Origin: Hydrogenovibrio sp. SC-1
GTDB taxonomy: Bacteria; Pseudomonadota; Gammaproteobacteria; Thiomicrospirales; Thiomicrospiraceae
NCBI RefSeq assembly: GCF_002848135.1
Contig: NZ_PKGB01000002.1
Location: 124,001-188,000 of the forward strand
Direction of reading: 5' to 3'
DNA length: 64,000 nt
The position numbers and the translations under genes were made by a program. A model generated the notes under the pieces. That model worked only from the letters and a program-made list of their open reading frames with translations, did not search any database and was not told the DNA's origin. Below are positions 39,833 through 48,983 of the stretch, piece by piece. The first letter of the stretch is position 1; each line of letters starts with the position of its first letter.

Positions 39833-40977
39833 TGACGGCATTTCCAATTATCAGCTTGGCATTCTGCGATTGCGTTACGAATTTGATTTGCTTTATTTAA
39901 GAGTTGGGCGGTTTTTATTTTATTGAGCTGTTTTTCAGCACTTTCAAATCGTCCTGTTTGAAAATGACTATAGGCCAGCGCATACCGAACAGCATCATCT
40001 TCAAGTAAGTGGTTTCGATTTAAATCTCGTTCCATCAATGCAGCCTTTTCATATTCTTCAAACATTAAGAATAGCCCGAGTCGTTGTTTTAACTTTTTTT
40101 GTTGATCAGTTGCCCGGCTGTTTAGAAAAAGGGCTCGATAGAATTGTCCCGATAATTTGTTTAATTCAGCGGCTTCAGTTAGCAGCTCAGGTTCTTTAGT
40201 TGCGAGGGATTCCATAATAATGGCGGCTGTGTAGTACTGTTTTTGATGGCTATAGTAGTTTGCTAATGCTTTTTTAGCTTGGCTACTGTCTGGATATTTT
40301 AGGATTGCTGACTCTAAAAAGGGTCCAGCTGTCATAGAGCTTTTTGTTTGACTTAATGCTTGACCAATGGCGATGTAGTCTTGTGCATCGAGTTGATATT
40401 TTTGAGTATAGGTCAGCCCCAATTCGGCAGCGGACTGATAGAACCCTAATTGAATTAGACTAAAAATTTGCTGCTTGATGAATTTAGGATTTTCTGGGTG
40501 CAGGCGACGTCCTTCCTTTAACGTATCCCAGGCGTTGAGTGGTTGGTGCATTTGTTGATAGGCATCATATTTCATAAACAGTAAATTTGGATATTCAGCT
40601 TTCATGTCAGGCACTTGATCAACAAATGTGATGACTTGTGGGAATGCCTGTAACTGGTATGAAGCTTGCGCCATATAGACATATAAAATGGAATCTTTAA
40701 CCCCTAAAGACTGGGCTTTTTGCAAATGATCCAGTGACTTTTGGTATTGATCGATTTTTAAAGCGGAAATACCACTCAACGTATGGAATCGCTTAAAATC
40801 AAAATCCTTTTTTGAAGTATCTGCTCCTTCTAGTATGGCTTGTGCCCTTAAGTAGTGTCGGTCTTTAATCATGAGGGCTGCCAATGCGAGTGGATCGCCA
40901 TCATCTGGTTTTTTTTCAGCAAAAGTTGGCAATGAAATGACCGCTAGTAACGTGATTACTATTAATTTTCTAAGCAT
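39829..40977 (-). CDS. Periplasmic tetratricopeptide-repeat protein
   Basis: A 382-residue protein with a signal peptide (about 20 residues, ending TFA) and helical TPR-like repeats throughout (for example YLRAQAILEG, YQKSLDHLQKAQSLG, FESAEKQLNKI). TPR proteins of this kind are common in marine TonB2 clusters and are thought to help TonB-complex function or receptor interaction. The last four bases overlap the receptor start; TonB is 16 bases upstream. Confidence 0.85.
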   Translation of the reverse strand: MLRKLIVITLLAVISLPTFAEKKPDDGDPLALAALMIKDRHYLRAQAILEGADTSKKDFDFKRFHTLSGISALKIDQYQKSLDHLQKAQSLGVKDSILYVYMAQASYQLQAFPQVITFVDQVPDMKAEYPNLLFMKYDAYQQMHQPLNAWDTLKEGRRLHPENPKFIKQQIFSLIQLGFYQSAAELGLTYTQKYQLDAQDYIAIGQALSQTKSSMTAGPFLESAILKYPDSSQAKKALANYYSHQKQYYTAAIIMESLATKEPELLTEAAELNKLSGQFYRALFLNSRATDQQKKLKQRLGLFLMFEEYEKAALMERDLNRNHLLEDDAVRYALAYSHFQTGRFESAEKQLNKIKTAQLLNKANQIRNAIAECQADNWKCRQ

Positions 40978-40993
40978 AATTATTGATTCCGGG

Positions 40994-41659
40994 TTAACCT
41001 AAACGGAATTGAATCGGTTGATTGACCCAAATTTTGACCGGCTCACTGTTATAAAGCGCTGGCTCAAACTTCCATTTCTTAATATTTCGAATAGCCACTT
41101 CTTCAAATGTGTCTCGCGGTTCAGACTCTAAAACACGTACCTGCTCAACATCACCTTGTTCATTGACTAAAATACTTAATAATACAAAGCCTTCAATTTC
41201 TTTAGCCTTAGCCCTTGGTGGGTAGTTCAAAGGCGCCCTTGATACGGCTCTGGGTTCCTGATCAACCGTATCGCTTGTCATAATGGCATTGGTTGTATCC
41301 CCTAATATTTGATCTTTTGCCTCTGGCATTTCAGAATTTGGGTCAAAGGCATTCATATTGATATCAATACCCGATAAGCTCATTCCCAGTCCTGAAAAAG
41401 CCGGTGGTGCAGCAACGGGATTCGATTGCTTTTTTGGCTGCGGTTTTTTGGGTGTTGGCTTGGGTTTTTTGGGTGTTTTAACCGGCTTAATCACCTCAAA
41501 TGACAAGGTTCTTTGCTTATTTTTTTTAGGCGGTTCTGAACTGAGGTTGTTTAAGTACAACATTGTAAACACGATCACTATGGTGCCGATCAACATACCT
41601 GATCCAGCATAAAGCTGGTGTTTTAACCGTTTGTTCAACCATTGAGAGGAGTGGTTCAT
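40994..41659 (-). CDS. tonB: Energy transducer TonB
   Basis: A 221-residue protein with one N-terminal membrane helix (about 15-37), a Pro/Lys-rich periplasmic stretch (about 50-75), and a C-terminal TonB domain (about 140-221; YPPRAKAKEIEGFVLLSILVNEQGDVEQVRV, WKFEPAL). It shares its first base with the end of exbD. It should transmit proton-motive force to the receptor encoded downstream. Confidence 0.94.
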   Translation of the reverse strand: MNHSSQWLNKRLKHQLYAGSGMLIGTIVIVFTMLYLNNLSSEPPKKNKQRTLSFEVIKPVKTPKKPKPTPKKPQPKKQSNPVAAPPAFSGLGMSLSGIDINMNAFDPNSEMPEAKDQILGDTTNAIMTSDTVDQEPRAVSRAPLNYPPRAKAKEIEGFVLLSILVNEQGDVEQVRVLESEPRDTFEEVAIRNIKKWKFEPALYNSEPVKIWVNQPIQFRLG

Positions 41660-42066
41660 TAGCCCCCCTCATATTCTGTTACAACACCGACATCTTCAGC
41701 ACCCGCCAAACGACATTGATCAACCACTTCAATCAACTTTCTAGCAGGAACCCCTTCATCAGTCACAACCAAAACAGCCGACTCTGTCGAAGTTCTGAGC
41801 ATATCTCTGAGTTTGCTTTGAATGACCCAAGTGCGAACGGGTTGGTTATCGAGATAAGTATCGCCATTGGTATCGATATAGACTCTGACCGCCTTAGTTG
41901 ATGAAGGAGAGCTTGAGGTTGCTTTAGGCCTATTAATTTCTAAATCCATATCTTTTACGAAGGTGGCACTGACCATAAAAAAGATCAGCAGAATAAAAAC
42001 CATATCGATTAAAGGTGACATATCGATGGACTGATCTTGAGATTGCCTTTTCTTATATCGAATCAT
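41659..42066 (-). CDS. exbD: Biopolymer transport protein ExbD
   Basis: A 135-residue protein with one membrane helix (about 17-38, DMSPLIDMVFILLIFFMVSATF) that carries the proton-coupling Asp (IDMVF). A periplasmic domain follows. It shares one base with exbB upstream and tonB downstream. Confidence 0.94.
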   Translation of the reverse strand: MIRYKKRQSQDQSIDMSPLIDMVFILLIFFMVSATFVKDMDLEINRPKATSSSPSSTKAVRVYIDTNGDTYLDNQPVRTWVIQSKLRDMLRTSTESAVLVVTDEGVPARKLIEVVDQCRLAGAEDVGVVTEYEGG

Positions 42067-42692
42067 TATTTTGCATCCTCTGTCTGCTCCGCTGTCTGAC
42101 TACTGAAGATATCGATAAGTTGCTCCAGTTCTTGTTCGACCACGGTTTGTTTTCGGTTGATGTAACTGTGAAATACCAGTCCAGGCACAGAAATACTCAG
42201 GCCAAATTGGGTGGTAATTAGGGCTTGAGAAATGCCTTTGGCGATACCACCATCCTGACTCATAAAGGTCATATCTTGTAAAGAATCAAAGGTCTCAATC
42301 ATGCCGGAAACCGTGCCTAATAGCCCTAAAAGAGGGGCAATAACGAGCAGAACGGTTATTAAGCTTCGGTATTTCTTTAATTCAATGTAGTAATCACTGA
42401 ATAGCACATCTAAATTTTTTCGAATTGAATGAGTATGTGCCCTTGATGTTTCTAGGCCAATCACAACCGCTTCTTCCATAATGGTTTTGGATTTCATTTC
42501 TGGTTGCTCTAACCGTTTTTGAATTAAGCGTCTTGGGTTATTGGTGTTGATACGAATCATAGAAGCGCGGTAAGCAAGTGCATACCATAGTACGATCGTA
42601 ATGAATAGCAGGGGCGGCATAACGTAACCCCCTGTATTCATAAAATCGATAAACTGCTTCCACAAGTTCGCTGTTTCAATAAATTCAATCAT
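42066..42692 (-). CDS. exbB: MotA/TolQ/ExbB proton-channel protein (ExbB)
   Basis: A 208-residue protein with three membrane helices and the family block LLVIAPLLGLLGTVSGMIETF (about residues 115-135), followed by ISQALITTQFGLSISVPGLVFH. It forms the stator pentamer around ExbD. Overlaps the upstream large ExbB-like gene by four bases. Confidence 0.94.
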   Translation of the reverse strand: MIEFIETANLWKQFIDFMNTGGYVMPPLLFITIVLWYALAYRASMIRINTNNPRRLIQKRLEQPEMKSKTIMEEAVVIGLETSRAHTHSIRKNLDVLFSDYYIELKKYRSLITVLLVIAPLLGLLGTVSGMIETFDSLQDMTFMSQDGGIAKGISQALITTQFGLSISVPGLVFHSYINRKQTVVEQELEQLIDIFSSQTAEQTEDAK

Positions 42693-44008
42693 TCGTTCAC
42701 CGAGCGATGGTTTTGGTATTGATTAACAACATGAAGTGCAGATCGTTCTAATTCATCTTTAATCCGATTTGACCAGCTAGACAAGATAGTTCCGACCACT
42801 AAAACAGGGATGGCAACGATTAACCCCAGTTCTGTCGTTACCAGCGCAATCGATATCCCGCCAGATAACAGTTTTGGATCGCCTGTACCAAACTCAGTGA
42901 TAATGTCAAAAGTTTCAATCATCCCTGTAACGGTACCGAGCAAACCGAGTAATGGCGATATGGCTGCGACAACCATAATCAATGCGTGAAATCGATCTAA
43001 ATGGGTATGTTCGTGGATAATAGCTTCTGAAATGATGTCTTCCACATGTTCTCTATCACGATGGAGGTTAGAAAGCGTACTGCTTAATACACGCTTAATT
43101 GAGCCTCCAATACGGTTTGCCTGCTGTTTTGCCTGATCTAGGTTACCCTGCGCTACACTTTCTGAAATGTTGACAACTTCCTTTCTGCTACTTCGGCCAA
43201 GACCAAATAGGAAGAAAGCGCGCAGTAATGCCAGTAGTGTAGCGATTCCACCCAGACCAACAATGATCCATGCAATGATGCCTCCGCTATTGATAACGGC
43301 CATGACTTCTTTGTCTTCGACAAACGCAACTTCTTGGGTGGGTGAATCGAACAGAAATAAGGGGATTGTTTCAGGTAGATTGCCTGCTGCGAGTGCTTCA
43401 ATTGAACCCGAGTCGTCTTGTTCCCAGAGTTTAAAAGCACCACCACCTGCTGGTGCTAGTGGACCTTGGCCTTGATTAGATAATCCAAATCGAGCAACAC
43501 CACCGTAGTAAACAATATCACCTGTTATTTCAGATCCATCCTGTAAGAAGTAGGCTTGATTCGGTTTAGTATGGATACTGGTATTTTGCTTGAGTATCAT
43601 CACCCCTTCAGAAATCGTTTCTTCAATTCCAGTCAGCTTGGGATCACCTGGTTGTTTGAGAGTTGCAGAAGCTTGTTCTAATGTTGCTTCAAAGACGCCT
43701 TGGTTGGATGCCTTTGCCAGTGTTTCTCGTTCAACCACTGCAATTTGGTCATTGATTCGATCGGCTTCCAGTCTGAGTGCATCGCTTTCCGACTGAAGCA
43801 TTTCCAATTCCTGTTGAGCTGTTTTTTGTTCTGCTTGTTGTTTTGATTTCAGTTGTTGAATACGAGACTGCATGGCTTTCTTTTCTTTTAGCAAGAAACT
43901 GTACTCTTTATAAAAGGCACGTTCTAAGTCATGTTTCGGTTCTTGAGCATGCAAGACGGGAGAAATCAAAAGGGTTAGCAATAAAACTTTGATACTGAAT
44001 TGACGCAT
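42689..44008 (-). CDS. Large MotA/TolQ/ExbB-family protein with periplasmic coiled coil (TtpC-like)
   Basis: A 439-residue protein with a signal peptide (about 20), a long charged coiled coil (about 35-120), a beta-rich part, and then an ExbB-like channel domain from about 240 on (ISPLLGLLGTVTGMIETFDIITEFGTGDPKLLSGGISIALVTTELGL). This matches the TtpC proteins found with TonB2 systems in Vibrio and Shewanella, where they are required for uptake through particular receptors. Three bases separate it from the DUF3450 gene. Confidence 0.88.
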   Translation of the reverse strand: MRQFSIKVLLLTLLISPVLHAQEPKHDLERAFYKEYSFLLKEKKAMQSRIQQLKSKQQAEQKTAQQELEMLQSESDALRLEADRINDQIAVVERETLAKASNQGVFEATLEQASATLKQPGDPKLTGIEETISEGVMILKQNTSIHTKPNQAYFLQDGSEITGDIVYYGGVARFGLSNQGQGPLAPAGGGAFKLWEQDDSGSIEALAAGNLPETIPLFLFDSPTQEVAFVEDKEVMAVINSGGIIAWIIVGLGGIATLLALLRAFFLFGLGRSSRKEVVNISESVAQGNLDQAKQQANRIGGSIKRVLSSTLSNLHRDREHVEDIISEAIIHEHTHLDRFHALIMVVAAISPLLGLLGTVTGMIETFDIITEFGTGDPKLLSGGISIALVTTELGLIVAIPVLVVGTILSSWSNRIKDELERSALHVVNQYQNHRSVNE

Positions 44009-44011
44009 TCT

Positions 44012-44779
44012 TTATTCCTCAATCGCTTGCTTGGTGGGCAGTTTAAACAGACCTGTTCGGATCTGCGTTTGCATAGAATCAAATAAATAGACCACTTGTT
44101 CAGTTTGTAATGGCTTTCTCAACAGTTGATATTTCCACTGACCAGACGCCGTTTTAACCAGTTGACCGACTTGATTGTCTTGTGTTTGAAAGTACAGCGT
44201 CATCATGCCGATTCTGGCAAGATCGACCAGTTGCTTACGGTCTTCTCCCGCAATGAGCACGGAATCTTGATATAGGCCAGACTCTTTGGTTAAGCGAATC
44301 TCATCTTCAACAAATGCCCATAATTTATTAAAGCCTCGTTGAACTGAAATCAGTTCTTTCTTAACCTGGGTGTCGATTTCTTGCAGTGAAGCTAGGCGTT
44401 CCGCTTTTTTGAAAGGTAAGGCGTCATTTAAATATTCTTCAATTTGGGATATGGCCTGTTCAAATTGTGGTCGTAAGAACTCTGAAGACTGACCTTTTTG
44501 CGCATTTTCTGCTTTGACGTCTTCCAGGTCTTGACGTAGACGTGCCAATAAATTTTTATTGCGTTCAATCTCAGATTTGATTTGATTTCTTTGAGACCAC
44601 AGAAAATTCATTTCTTGACTGTGTTCTTCCTTTAGAAATCGAATTTCACTGTTCAGCGATTCGACTTCGCCTCGTAATTGAATTAATTTTTCAGACATGT
44701 TTTCTAGGTTCTGATCGGCATAAGCGACAGAACACCAACTGAAGCATAACCACAAAACCATGGTGATTGAGAAACGCAT
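44012..44779 (-). CDS. DUF3450 periplasmic coiled-coil protein
   Basis: A 255-residue protein, first gene of the TonB operon. ATG at 44779 is chosen because a signal peptide starts there (MRFSITMVLWLCFSWCSVAYA). An in-frame start 27 codons earlier would put a hairpin inside the coding part. Residues 30-110 form a coiled coil, and the C-terminal half holds GKWKYQLLRKP-like DUF3450 sequence (ASGQWKYQLL). The family is associated with TonB2/TtpC clusters; its precise role is not known. Confidence 0.85.
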   Translation of the reverse strand: MRFSITMVLWLCFSWCSVAYADQNLENMSEKLIQLRGEVESLNSEIRFLKEEHSQEMNFLWSQRNQIKSEIERNKNLLARLRQDLEDVKAENAQKGQSSEFLRPQFEQAISQIEEYLNDALPFKKAERLASLQEIDTQVKKELISVQRGFNKLWAFVEDEIRLTKESGLYQDSVLIAGEDRKQLVDLARIGMMTLYFQTQDNQVGQLVKTASGQWKYQLLRKPLQTEQVVYLFDSMQTQIRTGLFKLPTKQAIEE

Positions 44780-44791
44780 TGTTAACGGCAC

Positions 44792-44824
44792 CCCGATAAT
44801 TGAATAAAAAACAACATTATCGGG
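44792..44824 (-). promoter_or_regulatory. Stem-loop covering the ribosome site of the TonB operon
   Basis: CCCGATAAT (44792-44800) pairs perfectly with ATTATCGGG (44816-44824), a 9-bp stem with a 15-base loop. On the reverse-strand transcript its second arm holds the GGGG that would serve as the ribosome site, about 12 bases before the ATG at 44779. It could limit translation. Confidence 0.45.
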
Positions 44825-44962
44825 ATATGATGTGAAAGGGGTGTGAAGCCTAGATGACAATAAATTAAAGCTAATGTTACAAGCTCAATATTCTTCTCTA
44901 GGACTTAGATAGGGTGAAGTGAATCGTTTAGTAAAATAATCTCTAATGGAAAGTATTCAACA

Positions 44963-47785
44963 TTAATGGGCTTCATCCCAATTGGATCCTTGGCCAATGT
45001 CTACAATCAGCGGAACCTTTAAGGTTAATGCAGACTCCATGATCGATTTTATGTGCTTTTTCGTTTCGGTAATATCCTTTTCCGCAACCTCAAATACTAA
45101 TTCATCATGGACTTGCATCAACATTTTAATGTCACACGGGGTTTGATCAAGCCAGTGTTGCACTTTGACCATAGCGGTTTTAATAATATCGGCGGCAGTA
45201 CCCTGCATCGGTGCATTAATGGCGGTTCTTTCGGCATATTGTCTAAGCTGGCCATTTTTAGCATTAATGTCGGGTAAATAAAGTCGGCGTCCCATTAAGG
45301 TTTCTACATAGCCGGTCTGTTTGGCATTTTCCTTGGTGGATTCCATGTAGTGTGCGACACCTGGATAACGTGCAAAATAGAGGTTAATATATTCTTGAGC
45401 CAGTCCACGGCTAATATTCAGTTGCTTCGCTAATCCAAACGCAGACATGCCATAAATTAAGCCAAAGTTGACTGCCTTGGCACTGCGACGCTGTTCCTTG
45501 GTGACGTCATCCAGTGGTGTATTAAAAATTTCAGCGGCGGTGGCTTGGTGAATGTCCTTTCCTTCTGAAAAAGCCTTTAACAAACTGGCATCCCCAGAGA
45601 GGTGTGCCATGATGCGTAATTCAATTTGCGAATAGTCAGCGGCCAATAATTGATAGCCGGGTGCAGCGATAAACGCCTGACGAATACGGCGACCTTCAGC
45701 ACTGCGGATCGGAATATTTTGTAAATTGGGTTCGGTTGAAGAGAGGCGTCCGGTTGAGGCAATCGCTTGCTGATAAGAGGTATGTACCCGACCCGTTTCT
45801 GTATTAATCTGTTTTGGCAAAGAATCCGTATAGGTGGATTTGAGTTTTGCTAGGCTTCGGTATTCTAAAATCAAAGAGGGTATTTCATAGCCTTGTTCCG
45901 CTAATTTTACCAATACCGGTTCTGCGGTTGAAGGTTGTCCTTTAGGGGTTTTTTTCACAACGGGGATGTCTAATTTTATAAATAATATTTCTTGTAGTTG
46001 TTTTGAGGAATTGAGATTAAATTCTGTACCAGCAACCAAGTGAGCTTGTTGTTCCAGCTGGGCCAATTTTTGACTGAGTTCATAAGATTGATCTGCTAAC
46101 ATCTGACGGTCAATGAAAACGCCATTGCGCTCCATTTTTGCCAAGACAGGGAGTAATGGCATTTCAATCTCTTCAAAGACTTTGTTTAAGGCTGGTTCAG
46201 CTTGCAATTTCGGTAGCAGTGCTTGATGGAGTTGCAGGGTAATGTCAGCATCTTCAGCCGCATAAGGGGCAGCAGTTTCCAATTCAATTTGATTGAAAGT
46301 TTTTTGTTTTTTTCCCGTGCCAGCGATGTCTTTAAAGTGAATGGTGTTACGGTTCAGGTAGGTCAGCGCCAAATCATCCATGTTATGGCGGGTTGCAACA
46401 CTATTAAAACAGTAGGATTCAAGCATGGTGTCATAAGCGATGCCCTGAACCTCAATCCCCATATTTTTAAAGATGTGCCAGTCATACTTAAAGTTTTGAC
46501 CAACTTTTTTAATGGTTGGGTCTTCCAATAAGGGCTTCAGTTTGTCTAATACTGACTGAACGGGTAATTGTTCAGGTGCATCGTCGTAGTCATGGGTTAA
46601 GGGCACATAAGCGGCAAAAATCTGCCAGGCCTGGTCGTTTTTTTCTGCATAGGCAAAGCTGACGCCAACCAGTTTGGCAGCCATGGCATTTAACGACGTG
46701 GTTTCAGTATCAATCGCAAAAACATCCGATGCTTCCAGTTTTTTGTGCCAAACATCAAAGCTCTGCCAGTCCATTATCGTTTCATAAGGCTGGGCTATCA
46801 TTTCGGGTGCATCAGTGACGGATGTGTTGGCTGTGGTTTTTTTAGACTGGCCATTGGTCACGGTTTCAGAATGGGCTTTACGGCCACTACTTTTGCTAAA
46901 AGGCAGTTCGCCTTTTAACACACGAGTTAACCAATTGCGCAAATCATATTCTGAAAAGAGGGTTTCTAGGGCGTCCATATCCGCTTCATGGCGCTTGATG
47001 TCATTGAGGGCAATCGGTAAATCGCAATCCAAGCGGATAGTGGTTAGCTTTTGAGACAACTTGAGTTGTTCAATATTTGCCCGCAAATTTTCACCAATTT
47101 TGCCTTTAATGTCATCCGAATGGTCAATTAAATTGTCAATAGAATCGTATTCTGCAAGCCACTTCGCAGCGGTTTTAGGGCCACATTTAGGAATGCCAGG
47201 GATGTTATCGCTACTATCACCCATCAATGCCAGATAGTCGATAATTTGTTCAGGTTTCACGTGAAACTTTTCAACCACCTTGTCCGGTGTCATCAAGGTG
47301 TCATTCATGGTATTGACCAGGGTAATGTGTTCATTTACCAGTTGGGCCATATCTTTATCGCCCGTAGAGAGTAGGGCATCCATTTTGGCTTGGGTCGCTT
47401 GATAAGCCAGTGTGCCCATCACATCATCGGCTTCCACACCATCAACAACGAGTAAGGGGATGCCTAACGCTTTGATGATTTGGTGAATGGGGTCAATTTG
47501 AATGCGTAATTCGTCGGGCATTGGTGGGCGATGAGCTTTGTAGTCTTCATACATTTCATGACGAAAATTCTTCCCTTTCGCATCAAATACCACCGCAATC
47601 CGTTCGGGTTGGTATTGTTCCAACAGTTTGCCAATCATATTAATGACCCCAAAAATCGCACCGGTGGCATGGCCTTTTGAATTGGTTAAAGGCGGCATGG
47701 CATGGAATGCGCGAAATAGGTAGGATGAGCCATCCACTAAGATAAACGGGCTGTCGGGGTTGAATTGCGGAAGGATTTGAGTCAT
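44963..47785 (-). CDS. polA: DNA polymerase I
   Basis: Full-length polymerase of 940 residues. 5'-3' exonuclease (about 1-290, with GVEADDVMGTLA and LMGDSSDNIPGIPKCGPKTA), 3'-5' proofreading domain (about 340-530, DTETTSLN intact) and family A polymerase domain (about 550-940: AADYSQIELRIMAHLSGD, RRSAKAVNFGLIYGMSAFGLA, MQVHDELVFE). All catalytic motifs are kept. The frame contains a CCAGGCCTGG copy at 46625. Divergent from thrB with about 120 bases between. Confidence 0.97.
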   Translation of the reverse strand: MTQILPQFNPDSPFILVDGSSYLFRAFHAMPPLTNSKGHATGAIFGVINMIGKLLEQYQPERIAVVFDAKGKNFRHEMYEDYKAHRPPMPDELRIQIDPIHQIIKALGIPLLVVDGVEADDVMGTLAYQATQAKMDALLSTGDKDMAQLVNEHITLVNTMNDTLMTPDKVVEKFHVKPEQIIDYLALMGDSSDNIPGIPKCGPKTAAKWLAEYDSIDNLIDHSDDIKGKIGENLRANIEQLKLSQKLTTIRLDCDLPIALNDIKRHEADMDALETLFSEYDLRNWLTRVLKGELPFSKSSGRKAHSETVTNGQSKKTTANTSVTDAPEMIAQPYETIMDWQSFDVWHKKLEASDVFAIDTETTSLNAMAAKLVGVSFAYAEKNDQAWQIFAAYVPLTHDYDDAPEQLPVQSVLDKLKPLLEDPTIKKVGQNFKYDWHIFKNMGIEVQGIAYDTMLESYCFNSVATRHNMDDLALTYLNRNTIHFKDIAGTGKKQKTFNQIELETAAPYAAEDADITLQLHQALLPKLQAEPALNKVFEEIEMPLLPVLAKMERNGVFIDRQMLADQSYELSQKLAQLEQQAHLVAGTEFNLNSSKQLQEILFIKLDIPVVKKTPKGQPSTAEPVLVKLAEQGYEIPSLILEYRSLAKLKSTYTDSLPKQINTETGRVHTSYQQAIASTGRLSSTEPNLQNIPIRSAEGRRIRQAFIAAPGYQLLAADYSQIELRIMAHLSGDASLLKAFSEGKDIHQATAAEIFNTPLDDVTKEQRRSAKAVNFGLIYGMSAFGLAKQLNISRGLAQEYINLYFARYPGVAHYMESTKENAKQTGYVETLMGRRLYLPDINAKNGQLRQYAERTAINAPMQGTAADIIKTAMVKVQHWLDQTPCDIKMLMQVHDELVFEVAEKDITETKKHIKSIMESALTLKVPLIVDIGQGSNWDEAH
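46625..46634. repeat. CCAGGCCTGG palindrome, copy 6 (inside polA)
   Basis: Perfect 10-bp core within polA, followed on the forward strand by a long T run. On the coding strand it reads as part of the proofreading domain. Confidence 0.6.
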
Positions 47786-47904
47786 TGAATACTTTGCCTT
47801 TAAAGGATTATGCTAAAATATCGCCATTTTATTGATGCACCTATTATTGATATAAGCGATGGGTGCTTGAGGTGTCATTTTAACCTTTTCTAGGGCGGTT
47901 TTGG

Positions 47905-48831
47905 ATGTCTGTTTATACGGTTGTAGATCAAGCAGAGTTGGAAGTTTTTTTGGCTGATTATGAGCAAGGCTCTCTGGTCTCATTTGAAGGCATCAGTGCC
48001 GGTATAGAAAATACCAATTATTTTGTTGATACCACTGAAGGTCGCTTTGTCTTAACGATTTTTGAACATCATAGCTTTGAAGAATTACCCTATTTTTTGA
48101 ATATAATGGCATTTATGGCCGAGCATCAAATTCCTACGGCTCATCCCAAACCAACCCTAAATGGCCAATACCTAAAAGAATTGAAAGGCAAGCCGGCTGC
48201 ACTGGTAGAACGTTTAACGGGATCGGGTGTTGAGCAACCTAGCCAATTGCAATGTCAAATTATGGCAGAAAATTTAGCCAAATTTCATTTGGCAGGCCAG
48301 CAATATGAACAAACTCGAGCTAATGATCGAGATATTGATTGGATGCATCAGACCTTTGCATCCATAAAGCGCTACTTATCAGAAGATGAAATTGATTTAA
48401 TTGCAAAAGAGTTAGCCTATCAAGCAGGGCAACCTTGGGATCAGTTACCACAAAGTGTGATTCATGCCGATTTATTCTGTGATAATGCTTTGTTTGATGG
48501 CGATGCGCTTTCTGGCATTATTGATCTTTACTATGCCTGTAATGCGTCTATGTTATATGATTTGGCGGTGATGGTGAATGATTGGTGCCGTTCGCAAGAT
48601 GGAACCTTAGTCAATGAAAAGGTTACGGCGGTATTAAGCGCTTATCAAGCAGTTCGACCCCTTACAGAAGTAGAACTAACTCTATGGAAAGCCGCTTTAC
48701 GCTTAGGCGCTTTACGGTTTTTGCTATCAAGACTGCAAGACCAACATCAACCGCGAGAAGGGGAGATGACCCAAATTAAAGACCCGAATGTCTTTAAAAC
48801 GCTATTAATTGCACATCAAGATTCTGAGTAA
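47905..48831 (+). CDS. thrB: Homoserine kinase, ThrB2 (aminoglycoside-phosphotransferase fold)
   Basis: Phosphorylates homoserine in threonine synthesis. It has 308 residues. The N-terminal MSVYTVVDQAELEVFLADYEQG...GISAGIENTNYFVDT is diagnostic of the type found in pseudomonads rather than the GHMP-type enzyme of E. coli. The catalytic segment VIHADLFCDNALFDGDALSGIIDLYYAC (about 185-212) has the kinase HxD...N and metal Asp. The polA-thrB neighbourhood is also conserved in Pseudomonas. Confidence 0.95.
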   Translation: MSVYTVVDQAELEVFLADYEQGSLVSFEGISAGIENTNYFVDTTEGRFVLTIFEHHSFEELPYFLNIMAFMAEHQIPTAHPKPTLNGQYLKELKGKPAALVERLTGSGVEQPSQLQCQIMAENLAKFHLAGQQYEQTRANDRDIDWMHQTFASIKRYLSEDEIDLIAKELAYQAGQPWDQLPQSVIHADLFCDNALFDGDALSGIIDLYYACNASMLYDLAVMVNDWCRSQDGTLVNEKVTAVLSAYQAVRPLTEVELTLWKAALRLGALRFLLSRLQDQHQPREGEMTQIKDPNVFKTLLIAHQDSE

Positions 48832-48983
48832 TATCCTTAATCCCAGTATTCAAAAATTCTATTAGAAATCAGTGACTTTTTAAACTATTTTCCTCAATAA
48901 GTTGTTATAGTTCGTTAACGAAAAACATAAGAATATCGTTATATAGCAAAATCATTAACTAAATAGCTTAGAAAGGATTCATT

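Noticed and set aside
44860-44910. Possible Pho-box upstream of the TonB operon (TTGTAAC...CTTTAAT on the reverse strand)
   Set aside because: The two heptamers are 12 rather than 11 bases apart and neither matches TGTCA well.
29288-44962. Integrated mobile island with integrase and attachment sites
   Set aside because: No integrase, transposase, tRNA target or flanking direct repeat was seen at either end.
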